Assembly: GCF_932526225.1 (NCBI RefSeq)
Contig: NC_064045.1
Span: 11,960,442-12,024,441 of the forward strand
DNA from: Nematostella vectensis
Lineage: Eukaryota > Cnidaria > Anthozoa > Actiniaria > Edwardsiidae
DNA length: 64,000 nucleotides
Reading direction: 5' to 3'
The notes under the pieces were generated by a model that worked only from the letters and a program-made list of their open reading frames with translations, was not told the DNA's origin and did no database searches. Position numbers and translations under genes: made by a program. Shown piece by piece: positions 36,201-45,473 of the stretch. The stretch's first letter is position 1. Each line of letters begins with the position of its first letter.

Positions 36201-39014
36201 GATTGGTTCACACATAAAATCACCTGTAAGGTATATACCAAAGAAAATGTTTCACGCAATTTCTTCAAAGTCTTACAATCTTCTATATGTCCTGCATGCA
36301 TGTTTGGTATAAAAAAGATCCTATGTGGGAAAGCTATAATAAAGCTTTTTGCCGCAGGGCAATGGGACTTTGCATTACTTAAGAATCTACCTTCAATCCA
36401 CCTCTCCATGTAAAAGAAAAGAATTTCCTTTTACTTTCCATTTATATTAAAAGCCCCAACTATAGTGAATTGCAGTCCACTGACATTATGCTTGGGCTAC
36501 CTGTGCTTACACGGAACATTACCCAATCACGTATTGTTTTTCTTACCAGTGGCCCACAGCCCCCCTGCACAAGGATCTGCACTCACGCAAGCTGTACGCC
36601 TTCAGGACGATAGGAGATGAGGCTATTGATAAGGTACGCGACACTCAAGTCTACCCGAGCTAATCGTCTCGATAAGGTACGAGACACTCAAGTCTACCCG
36701 AGCTAATCGTCTCGATAAGGTACGCGACACTCAAGTCTACCCGAGCTAATCGTCTCGATAAGGTACGAGACACTCAAGTCTACCCGAGCTAATCGTCTCG
36801 ATAAGGTACGCGACACTCAAGTCTACCCGAGCTAATCGTCTCGATAAGGTACGCGACACTCAAGTCTACCCGAGCTAATCGTCTCGATAAGGTACGCGAC
36901 ACTCAAGTCTACCCGAGCTAATCGTCTCGATAAGGTACGCGACACTCAAGTCTACCCGAGCTAATCGTCTCGATAAGGTACGCGACACTCAAGTCTACCG
37001 AGCTAATCGTCTCGATAAGGTACGCGACACTCAAGTCTACCCGTGCTAATCGTCTCGATAAGGTACGCGACACTCAAGTCTACCCGAGCTAATCGTCTCG
37101 ATAAGGTACGAGACACTCAAGTCTACCCGAGCTAATCGTCTCGATAAGGTACGAGACACTCAAGTCTACCCGAGCTAATCGTCTCGATAAGGTACGCGAC
37201 ACTCAAGTCTACCCGAGCTAATCGTCTCGATAAGGTACGAGACACTCAAGTCTACCCGAGCTAATCGTCTCGATAAGGTACGCGACACTCAAGTCTACCC
37301 GAGCTAATCGTCTCGATAAGGTACGAGACACTCAAGTCTACCCGAACTAATCGTCTCGATAAGGTACGCGACACTCAAGTCTACCCGAGCTAATCGTCCC
37401 GATAAGGTACGCGACACTCAAGTCTACCCGAGCTAATCGTCTCGATAAGGTACGCGACACTCAAGTCTACCCGAGCTAATCGTCTCGATAAGGTACGCGA
37501 CACTCAAGTCTACCCGAGCTAATCGTCTCGATAAGGTACGCGACACTCAAGTCTACCCGAGCTAATCGTCTCGATAAGGTACGCGACACTCAAGTCTACC
37601 CGAGCTAATCGTCTCGATAAGGTACGCGACACTCAAGTCTACCCGAGCTAATCGTCTCGATAAGGTACGCGACACTCAAGTCTACCCGAGCTAATCGTCT
37701 CGATAAGGTACGCGACACTCAAGTCTACCCGAGCTAATCGTCTCGATAAGGTACGCGACACTCAAGTCTACCCGAGCTAATCGTATCAATCTGTCATTAC
37801 AGGCTTGTTATTGCAATAGGGGACTTAGAGAACACGTGACTGTTTGGGTGGCAAACTAGCGTGCGCCAGGCTTTTAGCGGCAAAATATCAACAACAAAAA
37901 GCAACTTGCTAAACGTACACGAATGATTTACTGTTTGGGTATAAGGGTGCCGCCAAGCATCTGGAACCCTGAAACCGTTTAGAACAATAACCCCAATTTT
38001 CATACCTTGTTCAACAAGAAGGGCAGCGATTGCGGAAAATTCGTATACCCCCTCCCCCCCCCCCCCCCTCCAAACCTCTGTAGTCACAAGGCTTTGGAAA
38101 AGCCCAGTCCTACCCGGCGGCCCAGTCCCGTGTAGTGAGCTTAGGGTTTGGGGACCCAACCTTAATTAAGCTTCTTATCTTTGGTCTGGCTTTGTTGAAA
38201 ACTGAATGAATACTTGCTAATCAAAGGCTTCGGTTGATTTTCATAGCAAAGGGGGATTTTACTGGATATGTTCTCGGAAAAGCATTACATCAAAAGGGCC
38301 GAATTCCAGGCGAGGTTAACAGAACTGACTGGGGATGCACCATCCAAGAAGGACTGGGCCCTTTTACAACAGGTATAGAAATGTCCACCATTATCATCAA
38401 AACTATTATCACCATCATCATCAACATAACCATCACCAGCATCATTAAAACCATAACATGAATTCATCAACATCACTATAATCACCATCACCACTTTTGT
38501 CATTACCACCATCATTACCTCTATTGTCATCACCAACAACGCCATCACTATCACCACCATCATAAACATCAACATAGCCATCATCATCAACATAGCCATT
38601 ATAATATTCACCATCATTATAAACAACATCAACATCATCACCACCATCATAATTAACATCATCACCACCTTCAAGCTCATCACAATCATTATTTTCTCAT
38701 CTTGATTTTCAATATTATCTCCAGTTCTTCCACGATGGTCACATCATCGTTATTACCATCATCATCACCACCACCACCACCATAATCAAAATTGACATTA
38801 CCATCACCATTTTCAACATCGTCATCATGATTATAATCGTCATCATTGAAATAGTCATCGTAGTCATCATCATCATTAATAGAACCATCATTATCGTTGT
38901 ATTTTTTGAAAATATATTTGCTTGTTTCAGGATCTGTTGGAGAAATCTAAATCCAAAGCTCAACAATTCAGCTACTACTTGAAAGGGACATCAGTGGTGT
39001 TGAATGAGTTATAA
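13079..39014 (+). CDS. POLR3E: DNA-directed RNA polymerase III subunit RPC5 (POLR3E)
   Basis: RPC5 pairs with RPC4 in the TFIIF-like module of RNA polymerase III. 23 exons join in frame to 691 codons plus TAA: 13079-13117, 13213-13263, 13663-13740, 14481-14605, 15988-16070, 16572-16682, 24625-24665, 25047-25166, 26080-26162, 26924-26968, 27442-27533, 28254-28374, 29007-29088, 30335-30394, 30645-30680, 31055-31122, 31454-31507, 31688-31773, 33118-33429, 34838-34932, 36550-36633, 38247-38372, 38931-39014. Family signatures: VVQEVDVFLAKSLADKLYLF at the start, GELHLTPLRGVLQLRP, NVLSMTQLKTM, SGIPAVILCRGRDYI, GWEFLLPCD, and the C-terminal winged-helix-like part YAFRTIGDEAIDK...LLDMFSEK. The human protein is 708 residues. 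The longest coding gap is intron 6 (about 7.9 kb). Exons 7 (14 codons) and 21 rest on short matches but keep phase exactly. Confidence 0.93.
16071..16160 (+). repeat. 30-bp x 3 tandem repeat starting on the exon-5 splice donor
   Basis: Three near-perfect copies of a 30-bp unit start at the first base of POLR3E intron 5. Each unit begins GTGAGATAATGG, so the 5' splice site itself is present three times. The array stops at 16160, followed by GTAAAATTT. Confidence 0.95.
17521..17602 (+). repeat. Direct repeat flanking the giant foldback, left copy
   Basis: ACCGCATCTTACCCGGTC starts here and again at 22589. Similarity continues for about 80 bp on the same strand. It may be a diverged, unusually long duplication at the insertion site or an outer part of the element. 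Confidence 0.65.
17603..22510. mobile_element. 4.9-kb foldback element with ~1.65-kb inverted arms in POLR3E intron 6
   Basis: The left arm (17603 to about 19251) is the reverse complement of the right arm (about 20865-22510), with high identity by eye. Both termini carry two copies of a TTTCCCATTTAAA motif (CACTTTCCCATTTAAAAATG at left, its complement at right). The 1.6-kb centre holds a nested MITE (19803-20219), a partial direct copy of the right arm (about 19490-19800), and another partial copy of the right-arm start (about 20430-20864). Frames of about 60 codons (18178-18360 minus; 21743-21928 plus) are mirror copies with no recognised domain. Several CCAAT/ATTGG boxes and quasi-palindromes TGCGTTTNNNAACGCA recur in the arms. 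No transposase is seen, so it looks non-autonomous. Confidence 0.85.
19803..20219. repeat. MITE nested in the foldback centre
   Basis: The termini AGGGGTAACGATGGG and its near complement CTCATCGCTACCCCT bound about 417 bp made largely of variants of AGTCTCGGAATCTCG. It interrupts the spacer between the arms, so it arrived after, or travelled with, the larger element. Confidence 0.7.
22589..22670 (+). repeat. Direct repeat flanking the giant foldback, right copy
   Basis: Partner of 17521-17602: same strand, about 75-80% identical by eye, starting ACCGCATCTTACCCGGTC. It lies 78 bp outside the right terminus, whereas the left copy abuts its terminus. Confidence 0.65.
22795..22834. repeat. Perfect 18-bp stem hairpin
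   Basis: GTAGTATTCTTCACCTGG, a TGAC loop, then the exact reverse complement. It lies in POLR3E intron 6, just outside the foldback. Confidence 0.95.
23569..23650. repeat. Inverted repeat with perfect 33-bp arms
   Basis: Arms 23569-23601 and 23618-23650 are exact complements starting CCTGCTAGCAGAGGCCTC, with a 16-bp loop. One arm sequence also occurs at about 34166-34203 next to a dispersed repeat, so this is part of a repeat family. Confidence 0.92.
24250..24376 (-). mobile_element. tRNA-like Pol III promoter element (SINE head or tRNA relic), antisense in POLR3E
   Basis: On the minus strand a tRNA-like block runs from about 24376 to 24303. It has an A-box-like TGGCCTTGTGTG and a perfect B box GGTTCGAATCC (24322-24312) inside a 5-bp T stem CCAGG/CCTGG. 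The acceptor stem does not pair and the anticodon stem is weak, so it is not a functional tRNA. A run of seven T on that strand (24256-24250) could end a transcript of about 130 nt. tRNA-derived SINE heads look like this. It lies 250 bp before POLR3E exon 7 in opposite orientation. Confidence 0.62.
29766..29950. repeat. pogo/Tigger-like MITE in POLR3E intron 13
   Basis: The termini CAGTAGAAACCCGCTAACT and the complement of TTAGCAGGGTTCTACT bound 185 bp flanked by TA. Repeated CTAACTCGAACTG motifs lie inside. TA target sites and CAGTAGAAxC ends are typical of pogo-type Tc1/mariner MITEs. Confidence 0.72.
30004..30270. repeat. (ATT)n/(ACT)n microsatellite
   Basis: Trinucleotide run of ATT, ATC and ACT units, with an inner stretch of alternating ATTACT. 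It yields a meaningless poly-Leu frame. It lies in POLR3E intron 13, shortly before exon 14. Confidence 0.97.
30696..30903 (+). repeat. ~30-bp degenerate tandem repeat, about 7 units
   Basis: Units share GATGCACTGCAATCTC and a pyrimidine-rich part, and are 27-30 bp long. The array begins about 15 bp after the donor of POLR3E exon 15. Confidence 0.9.
31830..32893 (+). repeat. 53-bp minisatellite, about 19 units
   Basis: Units contain GGCCGCTTAATAGAGGTACC then ACTGTATACATCACTTGGCA. It starts with degenerate units within 60-95 bp of the donor of POLR3E exon 18 and fills most of intron 18. The reverse complement of the unit reads CAGTGGTACCTCTATTAAGC, which resembles the end of a pogo-type element. 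Confidence 0.95.
34162..34345 (+). repeat. Dispersed repeat R1, copy in POLR3E intron 19
   Basis: Contains the GAAATACAGAGAAAAGAGGC segment (also an arm at 23618-23650). It is followed by TTTTGGGTGGCAA, CTAGCGGCAAAGTAACAAC and a distal part matching 37815-37935 and, inverted, 58170-58330. No coding capacity; family unknown. Confidence 0.65.
35462..36503. repeat. Long rearranged foldback in POLR3E intron 20
   Basis: The arm 35462 to about 35760 is complementary to about 35955-36292 (e.g. AAGATTGTAAGA with TCTTACAATCTT; ACATGCCAGCGTGCA with its complement). The loop begins CACAGGTAGCCCAAGCATAA, whose complement lies outside the hairpin at about 36484-36503. Two inverted-repeat systems therefore overlap instead of nesting. 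A related GGGCTACCTGTGCTT end also occurs near 56559. Confidence 0.7.
36634..37787 (+). repeat. 43-bp minisatellite, about 27 units, starting on the exon-21 splice donor
   Basis: The array starts at the first base of POLR3E intron 21. Each 43-bp unit runs GTACGCGACACTCAAG...TCGTCTCGATAAG, so every junction recreates the exon/intron boundary GATAAG|GTACGC or GATAAG|GTACGA. Units are nearly identical, indicating recent expansion. The array ends near CTAATCGTATCAAT. Confidence 0.96.
37797..37935 (+). repeat. Dispersed repeat R1, second copy
   Basis: Shares GTTTGGGTGGCAAAC, TTTTAGCGGCAAAATA, and the AACAACAAAAAGCAACTT part with the copy at 34162-34345. It sits immediately after the 43-bp array. 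Confidence 0.6.
38385..38905. repeat. Degenerate (ATC)n repeat
   Basis: Imperfect ATC/ACC trinucleotides fill most of POLR3E intron 22, beginning about 15 bp after the exon-22 donor. Long minus-strand Met-rich frames here are artefacts of the repeat. Confidence 0.92.
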
Positions 39015-39028
39015 CGACGGCTTTATCG

Positions 39029-39034
39029 AATAAA
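39029..39034 (+). terminator. Candidate POLR3E poly(A) signal
   Basis: AATAAA lies 15 bp after the POLR3E stop codon. If used, the 3' UTR would be very short and would end before or within the satellite at 39062. A second AATAAA lies near 39750, beyond the satellite. Confidence 0.45.
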
Positions 39035-39061
39035 CATCCCATCATCAACTACCCTCTAGTC

Positions 39062-39640
39062 AGAAGCCACAACCCATCGTACATGGCTATTGCTAGAAAG
39101 GCAATGGTTGTAGTGAATACGTCGATCACTTCCGGTACCATCGCACTTCCGGTGCCAGGAGCCACAACCCATCACCGTCAATGGCCATTGCTTGAAACAC
39201 ACGAGTAAGAACGATTGCTCGTTGTAATGGAAGACACGATCACTTCCGGTACCATCACCTTTCCGGTGTCATGAGCCACAACCCATCACCGTCAATGGCC
39301 ATTGCTTGAAACACACGAGTTAGAACGATTGCTCGTTGTAATGGAAGACACGATCACTACCGGTACCATCACACTTCCGGTGCCATGAGCCACAACCCAT
39401 CACCGTCAATGGCTATTGCTTAAAACACACGAGTTAGAACGATTGCTCGTTGTAATGGAAGACACGATCACATTCGGTTCCAGGAGCCACAACCCATCAC
39501 CGTCAATGGCTTTTGCTTGAAACACACGAGTTAGAACGATTGCTCGTTGTAATGGAAGACACGATCACTTCCGGTACCATCACACTTCCGGTGCCATGAG
39601 CCACAACCCATCACCGTCAATGGCGACGGCGAACCGATAT
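39062..39640 (+). repeat. 114-bp satellite, about 5-6 units, directly 3' of POLR3E
   Basis: AGCCACAACCCATC recurs at 39065, 39160, 39274, 39388, 39485 and 39599, so the main period is 114 bp with two shorter units. Units contain CACTTCCGGTACCATCACAC. Confidence 0.95.
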
Positions 39641-40979
39641 CCTCTACGATACCGAATGAACTCGGATAGGCATTGATGACGTCACCATGTCATGAACTTG
39701 TCATGGTGGCGACAATTCCGTGTATTGAAAATTTTCGTGAGAAAAATTATAATAAAATCAAAACTCACTTGATAACTCTCGCGGAAGTATTTACTCTGGT
39801 ATGAAACAGAGGGTCTGAAACATCCCTAATTCATGGCTGGAAATAAGTATTAGATGACTGGCTTATAATGCGTTGTAGCACGCGATAACGTCTAGATCAA
39901 ACGGCGATAAGAGTTGATGAGAGTTTCAACTCTCATGTTCGTTTGACCGTGCACTCTTACGCACTGTCACCGACTCTCATTCACTTTGAACATGTTCAAA
40001 TTGGAGCTGAGAGTCGATGAGAATTGTCAACGTTTGATGAGATTTGATTCGATCAGCTGTTTTCAAAAAAGTGAAATGAAGCGTGTAATTCCTAGTCTGC
40101 TTTGCAGCCCCTCTTAGGTCACGCTAGTAGCCGGCTCTCCGGAGTTTCGGGATTACTTCCAAGGAATCCCGGAACTTTGGAGAGCCGGCTAAGGTTACGC
40201 ACGCCTTCCCCACAAGCGGGTACCGCTAGCCGAACCACATTCCTTTCCCATTATCAATCAATCAGAATCCTGTTCCACAATACTGAAATAATTCGCGCGC
40301 TATGCAAATTGCCTTAGTGTAAGTAAGCACTGCAGTGACAATATTCAGAAAGTGTCGCTTCTAAATTCAAGATTTCTTCTTTGAACAATCATCAAAAGTC
40401 GGCTATCAAAGCGATGTAAGAAGGAGCTCGACTTCGGTCGCTCGATTTTCCTATGAAACGGCAGGGGGCCTGGGGATAGTTACCTGCGCGGTTTCCATCT
40501 TTGTTGTGTTACACACCTTAGAAACCGGATTCCACTAAATTCATGCAATTGGATTAATAAGAATACAGGGCCAATGGGACTTCACACCTTGATTTCTATA
40601 GAACGACGCAATAAATACAATGGGAATGCAAAAGTTTGGATTTGGCCCTGAATTTTGTAGTCTGTTAATCAGCGGATACAGTGGTTTCTTTCTTAAAATG
40701 GGAATTTTTTAAGAGATCTGCAAAGGAGGATTTATACAAACATTAAGCTTACCGGAGAGACTACAGATACGTCATCGCTTAAATTCTATAGAACGACGAA
40801 AGAACCTGATCCCCAACACTACGATATGGTTTTTGTACCCGTTTGATTTGAATGAGTACCAGAATTTCACAAGAATGACGACTGGTAGTGGAGTTGTGTT
40901 GAGAAACAGGTGCTGGTAATTCGATCGTTGCTTGGCTTGTGTTCTTCAGCTAATTTCACAGTTCAACATTTCTGGTTGG
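39641..40979. other. Intergenic DNA between POLR3E and the glycosyltransferase-like gene
   Basis: No exon is recognised. Stretch 39900-40060 repeats GAGAGTYGATGAGAGTT-like motifs in both orientations. A 66-bp hairpin (40127-40192) starts GTAGCCGGCTCTCCGGAGTT and its complement closes the other arm; the same motif recurs in the element at 46132-46471. Confidence 0.6.
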
Positions 40980-43449
40980 ATGGAAAAGGAGCACTCCTAT
41001 GGTATGAGGTTTATCAGTATTTGGTACTTTGGATTTGCCTTGTCAGTTAGCATTCTTTTGATTGGTAAGTCTTTATTGAGTCCATGTGATCATTTATTCT
41101 GTTGTGATTAACACGCGGCATTACCTTTTTTGTAAACAAAAAAAATACTGTTCGTAGCCAATCAGCATATGCGATCATTTTATTTTTTCTTTGCCTTTTT
41201 TATAATTACATGCGTATAGAACAGGGCCGGGTTCCTAGAAAGCAGGTTAACGCTAACTAGGGATAAAAGGTCAATAAAGTCGTATTTATTCCTAGGTTAG
41301 TGCTAACCTGCTTTCTATGAACCGGCCCCAGATAGTTAAAGCTGTCAAGGAGTTCCCAAGAAACCATAAAGGCTTTTAAGTGAAGGGAACCCCGCTTAAG
41401 TTAGAATATCAAAATGATGTAACATCGTACCGTAAATGACCTAATAAACGCTCCCTATCTAGAAAACGCCTCTGATCTAATGAACGCCCCCCTTACCTTA
41501 AAAGTTTGTAATGAACGCCCCTCTCTAATAAACGCCCCCCTCTATTAAACGCCCCTCCCCTCCCCCGCTCCTTTCCCTGCCAGCTTAAAAACAAACGACA
41601 TAGGACTTCCGGAAATATAGTAGCATCTTGAGTAGCATCTTGTTCAATCTCAAGTTCAAAATGAGGGTACCGCTCTCTAACGTTCCTGATCTCATTGCTT
41701 AGGATGTCAGCAATTTTATTTCGTTTTGTCTTCGCAGTGTAGCATCCAGGAATAAGGCCTACTTCTCGTTTCCGTTTACCGCATACTTGCACCGTTAAAT
41801 CATTGCATTCGTCGCACGGTAAACGCTTGCTACGCAGGCTATAATTTAAAATGATCCTGGCTGAGACTAGAACCCCACTGCACTTGGGCAGGGCAGTAGC
41901 CAGCATGAGGCAAATGAGGAACTGCCCTCCTTTAGTGTTTCATAATTGAAAAATACGAGATAAAACACCTGCTTTTGTTGGATTTATTACCCAGTGGCTA
42001 GCTTTGCCTCGGTAAAATTTTGATTCTGGTTACAGGCCTGTTGGATTTGTTTTATTTTCATAGTTTGTAAAGAACGCCCCTATCTAATAAACGCCTCCTA
42101 TCTAATGAACGCCCCCTCTCGGATCATCGAATTTAATAAACGCCCCGGACGTTTATTAGGTCATTTACGGTAATTATGAATTTCAGTGATGTTTGCTTAA
42201 CACGAAATAAATATATCGCGCCGAAATTTTAAGGTGTCTTTTACGTCAAAATCTACCCTCCCCTTCTCAGGGTATTTGATAAACTTTACCTGCTAGGATT
42301 GTTTGAATGACGAATCCCGGTGTATGTCCCCTTATATACCATGGCTAACAACCAATCAGAAAGCGAGATTACGCGCAAGTGTTGTAGAATATAAAATGTC
42401 ATTATTTTCGGTCGTAGAACTGTCATTCACCATTTGCATTCGTTATAGTAGCATCTAACTGAAAATTTCCCAGAAGACCCTGAGGACGAGAATGTGAAGT
42501 ATGTTGTTTTCTTTCAGGGAGCTGGAAATGGTCGAGAAATTACCGCAGACCGCAGGTGTCGTGCGGGCTCAAGGGAGCATTTAGTGGAATTGTGCTGGTT
42601 ATTGTTTACAACCATCCCCTGTATTCAAGCATCCCTCTTCTACGAAAACTCTATTCGCCTGCCTTTAAGCACATCATGTTTTGCGGCGAAAAGGGAACGA
42701 GTAATCGAACGGAGCAAAGCGTAGATTACCTCTACATCCGTAAAGGATTCTTCGCTTACGCCTGCCTCGCTAGAGCTTCGGAAAAATACGAAGACACCGT
42801 CGGGATTGACGGTTACTTATTGATCAGTGACGACGTGTTATTGAATTATTGGAATTTTGTCCCCTTTGATCGAAAGCGCATATGGGAAGGACCGAAAGTC
42901 CCCGTGACATTTAATGGTACCGGTGTTAAGAAGAAGTGGTATTTTTGGGATTCGAGTTGGGGCATTCAGAAATGTCAAAAATCTTATAACGAGATTATAC
43001 ACGAAGCTCGTCATAGAGAAGATTCCAACTCACTAACATTTGTAAAAACGCTAAAGAGCAACGGCGTAGGTCAAGCTAAATGCTTTAGAGGACGCTCCGA
43101 TATATTTTACATTCCGCGGAAATTTTCAGCGCAATTTCAAAAGTTGGCGTATATTTTCTATAAACATGGAGTCTTTCTTGAGATCGCTGTGCCTACCATT
43201 TCGCGAATGTTAGATTTAGAGAGTAATTTTGTGTACATCCCTGGTGTGTATTTACCAGGAAGGGTAAACGACACAACTGTGTTGGGCAGTAATTATTTCT
43301 GGCAGGTGTACAACAAGTCGCTGCATTTTGTGCATCCGCTAAAGCTGAACTACGCAGACGGGGACATGAACAGGGCGTTGCTCAACACGTGGGTGATGGA
43401 CCACATCGAGACTTTAACAAGATGTAGGAGTAAATACACAACAGAATAA
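40980..43449 (+). CDS. Type II membrane protein, glycosyltransferase-like
   Basis: Two exons (40980-41064, 42518-43449) join to 338 codons plus TAA. Residues 1-10 are cytosolic and 11-29 (FISIWYFGFALSVSILLIG) form a signal anchor, as in Golgi glycosyltransferases. The lumenal part has VLVIVYNHPLY at 54-64, GFFAYACLARA near 105, and a DxD-like LISDD at 130-134 followed by NYWNF. A GT-A type sugar-nucleotide enzyme is a reasonable inference. The architecture recalls the STELLO/DUF288 family, but I cannot confirm that. The start ATG is supported by the in-frame anchor and the GTAAGT donor. The intron holds two MITE-like elements. Confidence 0.75.
41224..41328. repeat. 105-bp palindromic MITE
   Basis: The arm GGGCCGGGTTCCTAGAAAGC is complemented by GCTTTCTATGAACCGGCCC. 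The arms are about 45 bp with a 15-bp loop. It lies in the intron of the glycosyltransferase-like gene. Confidence 0.85.
41428..42172. mobile_element. TA-flanked DNA element with TACCGTAAATGACC ends
   Basis: The terminal inverted repeats TACCGTAAATGACCTAATAA and TTATTAGGTCATTTACGGTA bound 745 bp. Near both ends AATAAACGCCCC is repeated. A 137-codon minus-strand frame (41493-41906) has Cys pairs (CDECNDL) and a basic patch (GKRKREVG). It could be a transposon-derived fragment, but I recognise no domain. Confidence 0.75.
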
Positions 43450-43450
43450 A
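43445..43450 (+). terminator. Poly(A) signal overlapping the stop codon
   Basis: The TAA stop at 43447-43449 is itself inside AATAAA, the only nearby canonical signal. If used, the transcript has almost no 3' UTR. Confidence 0.5.
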
Positions 43451-44786
43451 GAGAAATTCCCCTCAATACATTTGTGAATTTTTAGAATAATAATAATAAC
43501 AACTCCTCCACCCATTGGTGGCAATTATGCAGACCTCCGGTTCCGGTTCTCCGAACTAGCTTGATCTATCACTACTCAACTTTTTGGGAAAAAGTAGATA
43601 AAATCCCTGGAATAAAGTAATTTCAAATAAGATGAGTAAGTACGCAGCTGCTTTGTCTCCTATTATCTTTGTTCTACAAAGGTCTCTATTCTTCTCGTTC
43701 TTTGTGTCGAGGTGCGGATATTGTCCATTTGCCCAATCAAATTGCAGCTTGTAAGAGCTGCGTACTGACCCAATAAGATAAGGTATATTTGTACCCGGCT
43801 TTCAAAAAAAATTATGCCTGCAGTGTTTTTGGTCAAATTCGAGCACCATCTGCCAAAGGCTGGGGGGGGGGGGGGGGGGCTGTGAGCTAATAGGTATCAT
43901 ATGGAAAAAGGATTTACGATGATGCTCCAATAGAATATGACCAACGTTTTGACGCCAAAGGAAGGTTAACTGTCCAACGAAGGCTTTTTTTTAAACACCC
44001 ATTTTATATTACGTTTTTCAGCATCTTTTTATTCATAAAAAAAGGGGTTGAGGAATTTGTGCGACTGACGGCAGAGTTCCATAGAGATCGATAACGGGGC
44101 CAGGGCTAGGCTTTGACATTATAAATTTTTCTTTAAGCCCGGGGAACAAAGTATAATTGTCAAGCACAAAGTTAAGACTACTGTACACGGATTTATGAAA
44201 ACCATCAAAGAGTACCATCCAGATGGATTTAATAAAATGCTTTAATAAAATTCTTCTTAATAAAACTTATTTATAATATTCTTGTTAAAAATTTGTACAA
44301 TATGTATATATTAATAATAGGTATGATAGGAGTAAGGGTAAAATAATTATTTTATAGAAATGTTCTATGTGTTGTATTGTTCCTCCATTAAGGCCCGATT
44401 TATACGTCGTGCCGTGCAAAATCTAATTGTTTGGATTGGGTACATGAAATAGTCGACGTCTGAATAAATTCGGCACGGTGCTGTGCGCGGCTGCGCCAGT
44501 CGTGCTGCACGACAATAGCACGACACCGATTTAAGGGTCGAGCTTTTGTTGTTCCGCCCTAGTAAACACTTGATGCGGAGTTAGTGTGTTGGTAAAACGA
44601 AGCTCGTTAAAAATCTGTCTAAAATAGTCATTGTACATAACTTAAATAACCCGGCTAAATTTTATGACGCGAGCCTAATGTTTCAACATTATTAACGTTT
44701 AGCTCCCATAAAATTATATAGGCTCGTATTTAAAAAGCTTGCTTGACTGTATCTTTGAAATACATTAGGAATTTATGACTAGAAAT
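43450..44786. other. Intergenic DNA between convergent genes
   Basis: No gene is seen. It contains a poly-G run at 43863-43880, AT-rich DNA at 44220-44360 with several AATAAA-type signals, and a GC-rich region of GTCGTGC repeats at 44405-44530 that can form hairpins. Confidence 0.55.
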
Positions 44787-45473
44787 TCACGTTATTATGC
44801 AAGTATCATCACTTTTCACCTTCTTCAATTTCCGTTTCCCATTCTTTGATTTTCCTTTCAAGCTTCGCATCTTCTTGGTCGAACGCACTCTCCCCTTCTT
44901 CTTCTCTTTCTCCTCAAAGTCCTCAACAATAAGCTTCACTAGACTATGAAAAGTTCTCTCCACTCGAAAGTTTAACATAGAAGAAATCTCCATGTATTCC
45001 CCTGTTAGCCACGACCTCTTACTCAATTCGGCGTGTGCTCGGGCAGCAGTAATAACCCTTTCTCGGCAGTCAATATCAAGCTTATTGGCGACGAGGTTTA
45101 ATATTATCTTCTTCGCCTCGCTTCCCGCCTTCACTTTGATGGAATAAATCTCGTCAATTATCTCAAAAGCTTCCCTGAATGAGCTCTCGCTGTTTATCGC
45201 GAAGACGACTATGAACGCTTGGCAGGTATGAATGGCGAGTCTTCTCATAACAGGAAACGCATATGTCCCCGCAGTGTCCACAATGCATGTGCTGTAATAA
45301 ACCCCGTCAATGTTTACCGAGTGAATGAAGTAGTCATCAACTGTTGGGACATGCTTTTCGGAGAATTTATGCCCAAAGAAAGTCTTTAGAAGTGAGGTCT
45401 TTCCTACGCCGCCAGCACCGAGAATAGAAATCTTGTAGTCAAAAGGAGGTAACCATGGATGCGGAAATGCCAT
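44787..45473 (-). CDS. Ras-like small GTPase (RasD/DiRas-like), intronless
   Basis: 228 codons in one exon. G1 P-loop GAGGVGKTS at 19-27, switch I VPTVDDYF with T44, G3 DTAGT at 66-70, G4 NKLD at 130-133, G5-like EISSM. The sequence after G3 (YAFPVMRRLAI) resembles the FPAMRRLSI/FPAMQRLSI of the Dexras/Rhes and DiRas branches, not classical Ras. Position 70, equivalent to Ras Gln61, is Thr, so intrinsic GTPase activity is probably low. The C-terminus is a long polybasic region ending CIIT, a CAAX box for prenylation and membrane attachment. The lack of introns could reflect a retrocopy, but many such GTPases have few introns. I cannot assign orthology more closely. Confidence 0.9.
   Translation of the reverse strand: MAFPHPWLPPFDYKISILGAGGVGKTSLLKTFFGHKFSEKHVPTVDDYFIHSVNIDGVYYSTCIVDTAGTYAFPVMRRLAIHTCQAFIVVFAINSESSFREAFEIIDEIYSIKVKAGSEAKKIILNLVANKLDIDCRERVITAARAHAELSKRSWLTGEYMEISSMLNFRVERTFHSLVKLIVEDFEEKEKKKGRVRSTKKMRSLKGKSKNGKRKLKKVKSDDTCIIT

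Noticed and set aside
36634-37787. CRISPR-like array
   Set aside because: Units are contiguous 43-bp copies without unique spacers, in an intron of a eukaryotic gene.
38285-38966. Met-rich minus-strand ORFs
   Set aside because: Products of the degenerate (ATC)n repeat in POLR3E intron 22.
41493-41906. 137-codon ORF as an independent gene
   Set aside because: It lies wholly inside a TA-flanked repeat element and includes its repetitive ends; kept only as part of that element.
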